Positions 50,491 to 59,373 of a stretch of DNA of 64,000 nt are shown here, piece by piece. The stretch's first letter is position 1; every line of letters begins with the position of its first letter. The translations under genes were made by a program, and so were the position numbers. Source of the stretch: Gammaproteobacteria bacterium (lineage in GTDB: Bacteria > Pseudomonadota > Gammaproteobacteria > Pseudomonadales > UBA5518); contig JADKDK010000006.1 in the NCBI GenBank assembly GCA_016718385.1, positions 372,001 through 436,000 of the forward strand. The letters are read 5' to 3'. The notes beneath the pieces are model-generated. The model was not told where the DNA came from. It did not search any database and saw only the letters and a list, made by a program, of their open reading frames with translations.

Positions 50491-51966
50491 TGCCGCGAGC
50501 GCGTCGCGCGCGATGCCGGCATCGCTGAACGGCGTGCGCGCACCGCTCGCTTCCTGGTAGTCCTCGTGCCCCTTGCCGGCGATCAGAACGCAGTCGCCGG
50601 GACGTGCAGCGCCGATAGCACGGCGGATTGCCGCCGCGCGATCGGGCTCGCGCGCGGCGCCGTGCTCCGGCAGGCCGGTGGCGATCTCGGCGATGATCGC
50701 CGCCGGGTCCTCGCTGCGCGGGTTGTCGCTGGTGATCAACAACTCGTCGGCATGCTCCCAGGCGATGCGCCCCATCAGCGGCCGCTTGGCGCGGTCGCGG
50801 TCGCCGCCGCAGCCGAACACGCACCACAGCCGTCCGGGGCAGTGCCGGCGCAACGCGCGCAGGGTCTGCTCGAGCGCATCCGGGGTGTGGGCATAATCGA
50901 CGATGACCAGCGGACCCTCGGCGGCAGCGATGCGCTCCATGCGCCCGGCCACCGGTGAGAGCCGGGGAAAGACTGCGAGTGCGTCGTCGAAGGCCACACC
51001 GTGCAGGCAGAGCACGCTGAGCGCAGCCAGGGCATTGTGCAGGTTGAAGTGCCCCAGCAACGGGGTGCGAAGCGTGCCCCGCCCCCACGGAGTCACGACC
51101 TGCGCCGCCAGCCCGTCGGCGCTGAACACCGGATCGATCGCACGCACCCGCGCGCCGGCGTCCGCCACTCCGTAGCTGAGCGCATCGACGCCGCGCGGCA
51201 GCGCATCCAGGATGCGGCGTCCGAACGGGTCGTCGCTGTTGACCACCGCGTGCGACAGCCGCTCGCTGGCAAACAGCATCTGCTTGCTCGCGCCGTAGTC
51301 CTCGAAGCTGCCGTGGTAATCCAGATGATCGTGGGTGAGGTTGGTGAAGATCGCCGTCGCGAAACGCAGCCCGCGCACGCGCCCCTGCTTCAGCGCGTGC
51401 GAGGACACTTCCAGCGCAGCGGCCGTGGCACCCGCGGCGCGCAGCCCGGCAAGCATCTGTTGGAGACTGACGGCGTCGGGGGTGGTGTGCATGGTCGCAT
51501 CGAGGCGTCCCGGGAAACCCCAGCCCAGCGTGCCGACCACGCCACAGCGGATGCCGAGCAGTTCGAACGCCTGGGCGATCAGCTGCGTGCAGGTGGTCTT
51601 TCCATTGGTGCCGGTGACGCCGATCAGCGTCATCGACTGCGAGGGCTCGCCGTAGAAACGTCCCGCAATCTCGCTGACGCGCTCGCCGAGACGGCTGACG
51701 CCGATGGCCTCGAGCGCCGCGCTGGATACCGCGTCTCCCTGATCGAACAGCACGACACGGGCGCCGCGGCGCGCCGCCTCGTCCACGTAGGCGGCTCCGT
51801 CATGGCGCGCCCCGCGCAAGGCGATGAACGCATCGCCCGCGCTCACGCGGCGGCTGTCGAGGCAGACACCGCCGACTCGCAGCGCGCCCTGCGGTGTGCC
51901 CGCGAGCTCGGGGAGCAAATCCTCGAGCGTACGCTCGGCGAACACGGGAATCCGTGGGTCGCTCAT
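50473..51966 (-). CDS. murE: UDP-MurNAc-L-Ala-D-Glu--meso-diaminopimelate ligase
   Basis: 497 residues from ATG 51966, overlapping the ftsI stop (ATGA). The N-terminal uridine-binding domain has CLDSRRVSAGDAFIALRG. The ATP loop is GVTGTNGKTTCTQL (119-125), and HTTPDAVSLQQ and LEVSSHALKQGR follow. The diaminopimelate-specific motif DNPRSEDP is present, so the peptidoglycan should be of the meso-DAP type. The C-terminus carries LIAGKGHEDYQE. Confidence 0.97.
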   Translation of the reverse strand: MSDPRIPVFAERTLEDLLPELAGTPQGALRVGGVCLDSRRVSAGDAFIALRGARHDGAAYVDEAARRGARVVLFDQGDAVSSAALEAIGVSRLGERVSEIAGRFYGEPSQSMTLIGVTGTNGKTTCTQLIAQAFELLGIRCGVVGTLGWGFPGRLDATMHTTPDAVSLQQMLAGLRAAGATAAALEVSSHALKQGRVRGLRFATAIFTNLTHDHLDYHGSFEDYGASKQMLFASERLSHAVVNSDDPFGRRILDALPRGVDALSYGVADAGARVRAIDPVFSADGLAAQVVTPWGRGTLRTPLLGHFNLHNALAALSVLCLHGVAFDDALAVFPRLSPVAGRMERIAAAEGPLVIVDYAHTPDALEQTLRALRRHCPGRLWCVFGCGGDRDRAKRPLMGRIAWEHADELLITSDNPRSEDPAAIIAEIATGLPEHGAAREPDRAAAIRRAIGAARPGDCVLIAGKGHEDYQEASGARTPFSDAGIARDALAAWSATS

Positions 51967-53690
51967 GTCGGCGTGCGCCCCGCGTCGCGGTCGGCAACCA
52001 GGATCTCGGGCAGGTTGTCGGGCGGCACGTCCATCAGCCGCAGGGCGCCGGCAACGACGGTCGAGAACACCGGAGCCGCGATGGCCCCGCCGTAGTAAAC
52101 ACCGCCGCGCGGATCGCTGACGATAACCACCGCGACGATGCGCGGGTCGGTGGCGGGCGCGAAGCCGGCGAACAGCGACACGTAACGATTGGCCTCGTAG
52201 CCGCCGGGGCCGATGCGATGCACGGTGCCCGTCTTTCCCGCCACCGTATATCCCTTGATCGCGGCCTTGAGCGCGGTGCCGCCCGGTTGCGTCACGGTCT
52301 TCATCATGTCCACGAGCTGCGCGATGATCTCCGGCTTGTAGACCGGCTTGGCCTCCGGCGTCCCGCGACCGCGCAGCAGCGTCAGCGGGTGCTCTACCCC
52401 GCCGGCCGCGAGTATCGAGTAGGTCCGCGCGAGCTGCAGCGGCGTCACCGAGAGTCCGTAGCCGAAAGCCAGGTTCGCGCGCGCGACATCGCTCCACTTG
52501 CGGTAGTCGGGAAGCACGCCGACGCTCTCGCCCGGGAATCCCGTGCCCACCGACTGTCCCAGCCCGGCGCGCACGAACACGTCGCGGATCGCGTCGGGCT
52601 CCAGCGACATCGCTATCTTGACGGTGCCGACCTGGCTCGACTTTGTGATCACGCCGCCCAGCGTCAACAGACCATAGTTGTGGTGGTCGCGGAAGGTCTT
52701 GCGCCCGACCCGGATATAGCCCGGCGAGGTCTCCATGGTCATGCCCGGGTGATACTTGCCGCTCTCGAGGGCTGCGATCATCGTCAGCGGCTTCATCGTG
52801 GAGCCCGGCTCGACGAGGTCGGTGATGGCGCGGTTGCGCAGCGCCGAGCCGATGTCGCCGCCGCGGTTGTTGGGGTTGTAGGTGGGCTGGTTCGCCATCG
52901 CGAGGATTTCGCCGCTGCGCGCATCGAGCACCACGACACAGCCGGATTCCGCGCTCGCGCTCTCGATGGCTTTCTTCAGTTCGCGATGGGCCAGGTACTG
53001 GATGCGCAGGTCCAGGCTGAGGTCGAGCGCGCGACCGGGGCGAGCCGGGCTCAACTCCTGCACGTCACGGATCACGTGGCCGTAGAGATCCTTGATCACC
53101 TGCTTCGAACCGGGCACGCCGGTAAGCCACTCGTCGTAGGCGAGTTCGATGCCTTCCTGGCCGCGGTCATCGACGTTGGTGAAACCCACGACGTGCGCGG
53201 CGGTCTGGCCCGCCGGATAGAAGCGCTGGTATTCGCGCCGCGAGTACACACCGGGAATGCCCAGCGCCATCACCCGCGCCGCGTCGGCGGGCGTCATGCG
53301 CCGGCGCAGGTAGACGAACTCGCGCGTGGCGACGCTGCCGATGCGCCGCTCGAGTTCGTCGGGCGCCACCCCGAGCGCGCTGGCCAGCGGTCGCCAGTCC
53401 TCTATCTTGTCCACGAGCTGTTTCGGATTGGCCCAGAGCGTCTGCACGGGCGTGCTGATCGCGAGGGGCTCGCCGTTGCGGTCGGAAATGATCCCGCGAT
53501 GCGCCGGGATGGGCTCCACGCGCAGCGAGCGCGCATCGCCCTGGCTCTGCAGGAAGCGGTAACCGCGCTCGGTGTCGAGCAGCTGCAGCGACACCAGGCG
53601 CCATACCAGCAGCAGCAACAGGCAGCCGAGCCCCACGGCGACCATCCTGATGCGCCATTCGGCGATGGCAGCGGGAGGACGGAGCTTCAT
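51963..53690 (-). CDS. ftsI: Septal transpeptidase FtsI (PBP3)
   Basis: 575 residues from ATG 53690, overlapping the ftsL stop (ATGA). One N-terminal membrane helix (MVAVGLGCLLLLLVWRLVSL), the PBP dimer domain (HRGIISDRNGEPLAIS) and the transpeptidase domain. Active-site motifs are SxxK at S297-K300 (GSTMK), the SxN site at 351-353, here SSQ instead of SSN, and KTGT at 486-489. FtsI crosslinks septal peptidoglycan with FtsW and is the aztreonam target in relatives. Confidence 0.96.
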   Translation of the reverse strand: MKLRPPAAIAEWRIRMVAVGLGCLLLLLVWRLVSLQLLDTERGYRFLQSQGDARSLRVEPIPAHRGIISDRNGEPLAISTPVQTLWANPKQLVDKIEDWRPLASALGVAPDELERRIGSVATREFVYLRRRMTPADAARVMALGIPGVYSRREYQRFYPAGQTAAHVVGFTNVDDRGQEGIELAYDEWLTGVPGSKQVIKDLYGHVIRDVQELSPARPGRALDLSLDLRIQYLAHRELKKAIESASAESGCVVVLDARSGEILAMANQPTYNPNNRGGDIGSALRNRAITDLVEPGSTMKPLTMIAALESGKYHPGMTMETSPGYIRVGRKTFRDHHNYGLLTLGGVITKSSQVGTVKIAMSLEPDAIRDVFVRAGLGQSVGTGFPGESVGVLPDYRKWSDVARANLAFGYGLSVTPLQLARTYSILAAGGVEHPLTLLRGRGTPEAKPVYKPEIIAQLVDMMKTVTQPGGTALKAAIKGYTVAGKTGTVHRIGPGGYEANRYVSLFAGFAPATDPRIVAVVIVSDPRGGVYYGGAIAAPVFSTVVAGALRLMDVPPDNLPEILVADRDAGRTPT

Positions 53691-53992
53691 TCGACCACCA
53701 GCACGCGCAATTCCCCCTCGACCGGGACCATCTGCAGCTCGCTGCCGGCCATGGCCTCGACCCGCGCATGCGAAGACAGCGTGCCGCGCTCGAGCAGCAG
53801 CTGGCGCCATTCGATCTGGATCTCGTTCTCGTCACGGCGCGCCTGCTCGAGCTGGCGGAACAGTTCGCGCGACTCGTGGGCGGAGTAGATCACGCCGAAG
53901 GACGACAGCACCGCCAGCACCAGCAGCAGCGCGGCGAGCAGCGGCCGGCGATCGGGCGCCGCGGCATCCCTGGCCGGCTCTTCAGGGGCCAT
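53687..53992 (-). CDS. ftsL: Cell division protein FtsL
   Basis: 101 residues from ATG 53992, with GGAA upstream and an 11-base overlap with rsmH. A short cytosolic region is followed by a membrane helix (LLAALLLVLAVLSSFGVIYS) and a periplasmic coiled coil (ESRELFRQLEQARRDENEIQ). FtsL forms the FtsQLB complex that activates FtsWI. FtsL proteins are poorly conserved; assignment rests on topology and on its position between rsmH and ftsI. Confidence 0.92.
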   Translation of the reverse strand: MAPEEPARDAAAPDRRPLLAALLLVLAVLSSFGVIYSAHESRELFRQLEQARRDENEIQIEWRQLLLERGTLSSHARVEAMAGSELQMVPVEGELRVLVVE

Positions 53993-54917
53993 GGACACCG
54001 ATTCCGGCAACGGTGAGCTTTTCCGCCACGCGCAGCACGGCGCTGCGCGCGCGCGGATTGCGCTCCACCTCTTCCTCGCTCGGGCGCAGCGCCTTGCCGA
54101 GCCGCTTGAGCTTCGGCTGCAGGTACGCCGGCAGGCCCGGCTGCTGCGCTGCACGCGAGTGATCACGCATGAAGCGCTTCACGATCCGGTCCTCGAGCGA
54201 GTGGAAACTGATCACCACGAGCCGGCCGCCGGGCAGCAGCGCGTCCAGCGCCTGGCGCAGCACGCTGGCCAGCGCATCGAGTTCACCATTGATGTAGATG
54301 CGGATCGCCTGGAACGCGCGCGTCGCCGGGTGCTTGGTCTTTTCCCAGGCAGGGTTCGCCGCCGCCACGATCTGCGCCAGCCGTGCCGTGGTCTCGATCG
54401 GCTCGACGCTGCGCTCGCGCACGATCGCCGCGGCCATGCGGCGCGCGAAGCGCTCCTCGCCGTACTCGAACAGCACCTGCGCGATATCCTCGGCCCGGGC
54501 ACGCGCGAGCCACTGGGCTGCGCTGATGCCACGCCCGGGGTTCATGCGCATATCGAGGGGGCCGTCCTGCAGGAAACTGAAGCCACGAAGGGGGTCGTCG
54601 AGTTGCGGCGAGGACACGCCGAGATCGAGCAGCACGCCGTGTACGCGTCCGGCCATGTCGTGGCGCACCAGCAGCGTGTGCAGTTCGTCGAAGGAAGCGT
54701 GCTCGATGACGAGGCGCGGATCGTCGCAGAACCGGCTGCGGCCGGCGGCAATCGCTTCCGGGTCATGATCGATGGCGAGCAGCCTGGCGGCGGGGGCGAG
54801 TCGCCCCAGGATCGCGCGGGTGTGCCCGCCGCGACCGAAGGTGCCGTCTACATAACTGCCAGCGGAATCTGTCACCAGAAAATCCACCGCTTCCTGCAAC
54901 ATGACAGGTGTGTGCAT
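53982..54917 (-). CDS. rsmH: 16S rRNA (cytosine1402-N4)-methyltransferase
   Basis: 311 residues from ATG 54917 (MHTPVMLQEAVDFL). The SAM-binding motif YVDGTFGRGGHTRAIL and AIDHDPEAI, then LLDLGVSSPQLDDPLRGFSF, FQAIRIYINGELDAL and ISFHSLEDRIVKRFM are typical of MraW/RsmH. It methylates N4 of C1402 in the ribosomal P site; RsmI, also in this window, adds the 2'-O-methyl to the same base. It lies 25 bases after mraZ. Confidence 0.97.
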   Translation of the reverse strand: MHTPVMLQEAVDFLVTDSAGSYVDGTFGRGGHTRAILGRLAPAARLLAIDHDPEAIAAGRSRFCDDPRLVIEHASFDELHTLLVRHDMAGRVHGVLLDLGVSSPQLDDPLRGFSFLQDGPLDMRMNPGRGISAAQWLARARAEDIAQVLFEYGEERFARRMAAAIVRERSVEPIETTARLAQIVAAANPAWEKTKHPATRAFQAIRIYINGELDALASVLRQALDALLPGGRLVVISFHSLEDRIVKRFMRDHSRAAQQPGLPAYLQPKLKRLGKALRPSEEEVERNPRARSAVLRVAEKLTVAGIGVHGP

Positions 54918-54942
54918 TGCGCTGCGCCCGCCCGCCCGTGGT

Positions 54943-55398
54943 CTACAAGGAGAGCCGCAGCATCTCGTCGGGGACCGCACCCTCGACGCTTGCCATCTGC
55001 AGCCACTTGTCACGCTCAGCCAGCCACGTTTCCTCGTCCCACAACTCCATCTTGTTGCCCTGGCCCACCAGCACGGCCTTCTTGTCCAGCCCGGCGTATT
55101 CGCGCAGCGCCGGCGGCACCAGCACGCGGCCGCTGCCGTCGCATTCGAGGTCGCTCGCGTAGCCGATCACGAGACGCTGGAATCGGCGCACCACGGGATT
55201 GAGGGTCGGCAAGGCCTGGATTTCGCGCTCCAGATCCTCCCAGGTCGGCAGGGGGTAGACCAGCAGGCACTTGCTCTGGGTGTCTATCGTGGCCACGAGC
55301 TGCCCGGCGCTGATCGCCTGCAGCCGATCACGATGACGCGCCGGCATGGCCATGCGCCCCTTCGGATCGATGCTCAGATGGTGGACACCGCGGAACAC
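54943..55398 (-). CDS. mraZ: Transcriptional regulator MraZ
   Basis: 151 residues from GTG 55398. Two SpoVT/AbrB-like modules, each with the DxxGR motif: SIDPKGRMAMPARHRDRL (N-terminal) and CDGSGRVLVPPALREYAGL (C-terminal). MraZ forms an octameric ring, binds direct repeats in its own promoter and represses the dcw cluster. Those repeats are present at 55431-55476. The ribosome site is weak, with AAGG 12 bases upstream. Confidence 0.96.
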   Translation of the reverse strand: MFRGVHHLSIDPKGRMAMPARHRDRLQAISAGQLVATIDTQSKCLLVYPLPTWEDLEREIQALPTLNPVVRRFQRLVIGYASDLECDGSGRVLVPPALREYAGLDKKAVLVGQGNKMELWDEETWLAERDKWLQMASVEGAVPDEMLRLSL

Positions 55399-55430
55399 TG
55401 TCAGTTTTTACCTTGTTTGGTCCCAGGAAC

Positions 55431-55476
55431 GCCCATGTTCGCCACTTTCGCCCACTTTGCCCCACTTTTCGACACT
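55431..55476 (-). promoter_or_regulatory. MraZ operator: direct repeats at 10-base intervals
   Basis: Reading the minus strand, AGTGTC, AGTGGGGC, AGTGGGC, AGTGGC and ATGGGC occur with the AGTG cores exactly 10 bases apart (55476, 55466, 55456, 55446) and the last at 55436-55431. This is the TGGG-N5 direct-repeat arrangement known for MraZ. The boxes start at the -10 hexamer and cover the start site and leader, fitting autorepression. Confidence 0.88.
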
Positions 55477-55503
55477 ATATGGACGCGCGACTTCCGGTGT
55501 CAA
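55474..55503 (-). promoter_or_regulatory. Promoter of mraZ and the dcw cluster
   Basis: Perfect -35 TTGACA (55503-55498), 18-base spacer, -10 TATAGT (55479-55474) on the minus strand. The predicted start is near 55467, leaving a leader of about 70 bases that contains the MraZ boxes. Confidence 0.85.
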
Positions 55504-55705
55504 GGACGCCGGGACCGCGAAGTGGCGAATTTTCTTGTTTAAAAACCGTGAGTTAGGTGATCAGAGCGGGGGAGGGGACAGGCTGCCACGGAGCTTGCTG
55601 ACAGATAACATGCCATTGCGCAAGCAAGTTAAAGTGATCTCTCACGAATGAGAATATTTTGTTCTTGTTAACTACTTTTTATATTCAAATGGGAATAAAG
55701 AAAAA
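55504..55705. other. AT-rich gap between rnpB and the mraZ promoter
   Basis: No gene recognised. Bases 55615-55705 are strikingly AT-rich for this genome (for example ATATTTTGTTCTTGTTAACT). A small inverted repeat, TCTCA-TTCG-TGAGA on the minus strand, lies at about 55639-55652. The U-rich stretch next to 55700 probably terminates rnpB transcription. Confidence 0.5.
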
Positions 55706-56114
<409 letters not shown>

Positions 56115-56121
56115 GCGCGGG

Positions 56122-56127
56122 AGTATA
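56122..56127 (-). promoter_or_regulatory. -10 hexamer of rnpB, adjoining the rsmI stop codon
   Basis: TATACT (56127-56122, minus) is seven bases before the RNA 5' end at 56114 and directly adjoins the rsmI stop codon (56130-56128). No strong -35 is seen in the rsmI coding sequence at 17 bases. Confidence 0.6.
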
Positions 56128-56985
56128 TCACCCGGGCTCGCCGCCGGGCCGCAGGGCGAGCGCGGCGCGATAGACTTCGTTGCGCGGGCGTCCGCTGATC
56201 TCCACGGCACAGGCGACTGCCTCCTTGAGCGGCAGGCGCTTGAGCAGCGCCTCGAGCAGCACGCCGGTGCTGATCGCGGTTTCATCCGCGACAACGGCCT
56301 CGGCGCCAGCGAGCACCAGCACGATCTCGCCGAGCTGCTGCTCCGGATCGGCCGCGACCCGCTCGAGCACCTCGTCCACCGTCCCGCTCAGCAGTGTCTC
56401 GTGCACCTTGGTGAGTTCTCGCGCCAGCGCGCAACGGCGCTCGCCACCGAACACCGTCGCGAGATCGCGCAGCGTGTCGAGGATGCGCCGCGGCGATTCG
56501 TAGAAAATCAGCGTACGCGTTTCCATGCCGAGCCCCTCGAGCCGGGCTTGCCGCGCTGCCTGACGGGCCGGCAGGAAGCCCTCGAAGACGAAGCGGTCAG
56601 AGGGCAGGCCTGCCACGCTGAGTGCCGCCACCGCCGCGCAGGGACCCGGCACCGCCACGACGCCGATGCCGGCCGCGAGCGCTTCGTGCACCAGGCGGTA
56701 GCCCGGATCGGAAATCAGCGGCGTGCCGGCATCGGACACCAGCGCGACCGAACTCCCGTTGCGCAGCAGTTGCAGCACATGCCCGAGCCGGCGCGCATCG
56801 CTGTGATCGTGGTAGGCCACCACGGGACGCGAGATGCCCAGGTGGCTCAGCAACTGCCGGCAACGCCGGGTATCCTCGGCGGCGATGAGGTCTACCGCGG
56901 CCAGCACTTGCGCGGCGCGGTGCGACAGATCGCCGAGATTCCCGATCGGGGTGGCAACAACGAACAGCACGGCGGGCTTCTCCAC
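56128..56985 (-). CDS. rsmI: 16S rRNA (cytidine1402-2'-O)-methyltransferase
   Basis: 285 residues if begun at GTG 56985, giving the length of E. coli RsmI (286). The frame is open to ATG 57039 and 57063, but that extension is Arg/Pro-rich with no ribosome site, and a TATACT hexamer at 57056-57051 would put the transcript start inside it. SAM-dependent tetrapyrrole-methylase fold: LFVVATPIGNLGDLS, DLIAAEDTRR, LVSDAGTPLISDPGYRLV, PGPCAAVAALSVAGLPSDRF, TLIFYESPRRI, ARELTKVHET. It is divergent from lpoA. Confidence 0.93.
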   Translation of the reverse strand: MEKPAVLFVVATPIGNLGDLSHRAAQVLAAVDLIAAEDTRRCRQLLSHLGISRPVVAYHDHSDARRLGHVLQLLRNGSSVALVSDAGTPLISDPGYRLVHEALAAGIGVVAVPGPCAAVAALSVAGLPSDRFVFEGFLPARQAARQARLEGLGMETRTLIFYESPRRILDTLRDLATVFGGERRCALARELTKVHETLLSGTVDEVLERVAADPEQQLGEIVLVLAGAEAVVADETAISTGVLLEALLKRLPLKEAVACAVEISGRPRNEVYRAALALRPGGEPG

Positions 56986-57061
56986 GGCGGCATCCGGCAA
57001 CCGGGCCGGCGCGGGGCGCCGGCAGGGGCGCCGGCGCATCGGTTTGCGATAGTATACGGGC

Positions 57062-59032
57062 ATGAACAGAGCGTTCGTCCGTCCACTTCTCGTCGCCGTG
57101 CTGCTGGTTGCCGCGGGGTGCGCCGATCAGCCCGAAAAGCCGTCTTCCACGCAAATCGCGCAACCGGAAATGCCCGCGACCCCGCCCGACGAACCCGCGG
57201 ACGAGGTGGAGCGCCTGCTCGCGCTGGCGGCGCGCGGCGACGGCGCTGCCGCGCGCGAGGCGAGACTCGATGCAGCGGCCGAACTCGTGCGCCGCGGCGA
57301 CCTCGCCCGCGCCGCCACGCTGCTGGACGAGCTCGAGGCGGCAAGCCTCGACAGCGCGCAATGGATTCGCCATTCGCTGCTGCGCGCGCGTCTCGAGCTC
57401 GAGGAAGGCGACGCGGCAGCAGCGCTCGCGCGCCTCGACAATCCCGCGCTGCAGGCCGAAGGCGCCGCGGTGGGACGCGTGCTGCAGATCGAGCTCGCCC
57501 TCACGCGCGCCGACACACTCGCCGCGCTGCAACAACACCTGGAGAGCGCACGGGAACGCGTCCGGGTACAGCCCCTGCTCGGCGACGAGACCGCGCGCCA
57601 CGACAACACGCGCGCGATCTTCGCAGCGCTGGCCGGCGCGGACATGGCCGCGCTGGAACGCGAGACCGGCGTCGCGGCGAGCGATGACTGGCGCGGCTGG
57701 CTGGAGCTCGCGGCGCTCGTACGCGACCTGCGCCGCGGCCCCGATGAACAGCTTGCCGCGCTGGCGAGCTGGGAACAGCGCTACGCCCTGATCGCACCCC
57801 TGCAACCGGCGGTGAGCGAACTACTGCCCGCCATCCGTGAACGTGTCCGCCAGCCTACCCGCGTGGCACTTTTGCTGCCGTTGAGCGGCCGTGCGGCGCC
57901 CGGCGCGACCGCGGTGCTGAACGGCTACCTCGCCGAGCACATGCGACAACTCGCAGCGGGCGAGCAGCCGGTGCCCGTTGCGGTGGTCGATACCGCCGCC
58001 GCGCCCGGGGGTTTCGCGGCCGCATATGCCACCGCGGTAGCCGACGGCGCCGACATGGTCATCGGTCCATTGCTCAAGGAGGACCTCGCGGCATTCGGCC
58101 CCGCACTGGCGCCCTCGGTGACCACGATCGCGCTCAACTTTGCCGACAGCGCGAACAGCCACGGCGACATGCTCCACGAGTTCGGCCTCGACGGCGCCGA
58201 CGAGGTGGCGCAACTCGCGACAGCGGCGCGGGCGCGCGGTTTCGCGCACGCCATCGTGGTGGCCGACGATTCCGATACCTCGCGGCGCCAGGCGCAGGAG
58301 TTCGAGCGCCTGTGGAACGGCGGCGACACGCGGGTGCTGGGCACGCTGTATCTGGCAGACATCAATGAATTCCGCCGCCGCTTCGAGGGGACCCTGCTGT
58401 TCGAACAGAGCCGCCAGCGCAGCGCGGCACTTTCACGACTGCTGGGACTGGAGCTCGTGTCGGAACCGCGGCGGCGCCAGGACCTCGACCTCATCGTCAT
58501 GTTCTCGGGACCGGTCGGCGCGCGCTCCATCCGGCCGCTGCTGTCGTTCCTGTATGCAGGCGACCTGCCCGTGTGGTCGACCAGCCAGGCCAACGGCGCG
58601 CGTCCCGACCGGCGCAACGACCGCGATCTGGAGGACGTGCGCTTCCTCGACCTGCCGTGGTTCTCCGGGGCCGAACGCCCGTTGCGCGAAACGCTGCGCC
58701 ACAGCGTACCGGCCGGCGGTCTGGAACGCCTTGCTGCCCTGGGCGCCGACGCCTGCCGCCTGCAGTCGCGCATCGGTGTGCTGGACTGGAACGGCGCGGC
58801 CGGCCTCGGCGGGGCCACCGGCGAACTCGTGCTGGACGGCACCCGACGGCTGCACCGCAAATCACAGTGGTACGTATTCCGCGACGGCCTCGCCGTACCG
58901 GAAGCACAGCGTACCGCGATGCTCGCCACACCCCTGAACCGTCAATCCACGGAAGGAGCGACAACATGGACCGACACCACCAGCGCAGCACCCCCGCCGC
59001 CACCGGACGCGCCGCAGAAGACCGGGCCCTGA
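57062..59032 (+). CDS. lpoA: LpoA/LppC-family lipoprotein, activator of PBP1A
   Basis: 656 residues. The lipobox LLVAAGC puts the lipidated cysteine at residue 20. The N-terminal half is TPR-like helical (AAELVRRGDLARAATLLDEL), the C-terminal half a periplasmic-binding-protein fold (RVALLLPLSGRAAPGATAVL, MVIGPLLKEDLAAFGPAL). LpoA sits in the outer membrane and stimulates PBP1A through the peptidoglycan mesh. It is followed by yraN with a 67-base overlap, as in relatives. Confidence 0.92.
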   Translation: MNRAFVRPLLVAVLLVAAGCADQPEKPSSTQIAQPEMPATPPDEPADEVERLLALAARGDGAAAREARLDAAAELVRRGDLARAATLLDELEAASLDSAQWIRHSLLRARLELEEGDAAAALARLDNPALQAEGAAVGRVLQIELALTRADTLAALQQHLESARERVRVQPLLGDETARHDNTRAIFAALAGADMAALERETGVAASDDWRGWLELAALVRDLRRGPDEQLAALASWEQRYALIAPLQPAVSELLPAIRERVRQPTRVALLLPLSGRAAPGATAVLNGYLAEHMRQLAAGEQPVPVAVVDTAAAPGGFAAAYATAVADGADMVIGPLLKEDLAAFGPALAPSVTTIALNFADSANSHGDMLHEFGLDGADEVAQLATAARARGFAHAIVVADDSDTSRRQAQEFERLWNGGDTRVLGTLYLADINEFRRRFEGTLLFEQSRQRSAALSRLLGLELVSEPRRRQDLDLIVMFSGPVGARSIRPLLSFLYAGDLPVWSTSQANGARPDRRNDRDLEDVRFLDLPWFSGAERPLRETLRHSVPAGGLERLAALGADACRLQSRIGVLDWNGAAGLGGATGELVLDGTRRLHRKSQWYVFRDGLAVPEAQRTAMLATPLNRQSTEGATTWTDTTSAAPPPPPDAPQKTGP

Positions 59033-59355
59033 AGGAACTCGGCGCGGCGGGGTTGCACCTCGTCGCGCGCAATTTCCGCTGTCGCCTCGGCGAGATAGAT
59101 CTCGTCATGCGCGAGGGCGACACGCTGGTATTCGTCGAGGTGCGGCAGCGGCAGAGCGCGCGTTTCGGCGACGCCAGCGAGAGCGTCACCACCGCGAAGC
59201 AGCGCAAACTGCAGGCTGCCGCAGCATTGTTCGTGGCGTGGCATCCGGCGTTGCGCAACCTGCCGATGCGATTCGACCTGTTCGCGCTGGACGGGAACGC
59301 GCACGGATCGACCACGATGCCCGGCGCAAAATGGCTGCGCGGCATCATCAGCTGA
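58966..59355 (+). CDS. yraN: YraN family (UPF0102) nuclease-like protein
   Basis: 129 residues from ATG 58966, with GGAAGGAG before it, starting inside the end of lpoA. The endonuclease-like core has TGRAAEDRALKELGAAGL, ARNFRCRLGEIDLVMREG and LVFVEVRQRQ: E-x-D and E-V-x-Q/K metal-site residues of the Holliday-resolvase-like fold. The usual lysine of the ExK site reads Arg-Gln-Arg here. Molecular function is unproven in the family. Confidence 0.88.
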   Translation: MDRHHQRSTPAATGRAAEDRALKELGAAGLHLVARNFRCRLGEIDLVMREGDTLVFVEVRQRQSARFGDASESVTTAKQRKLQAAAALFVAWHPALRNLPMRFDLFALDGNAHGSTTMPGAKWLRGIIS

Positions 59356-59373
59356 AAGTGGAAGGAGGAGCCG

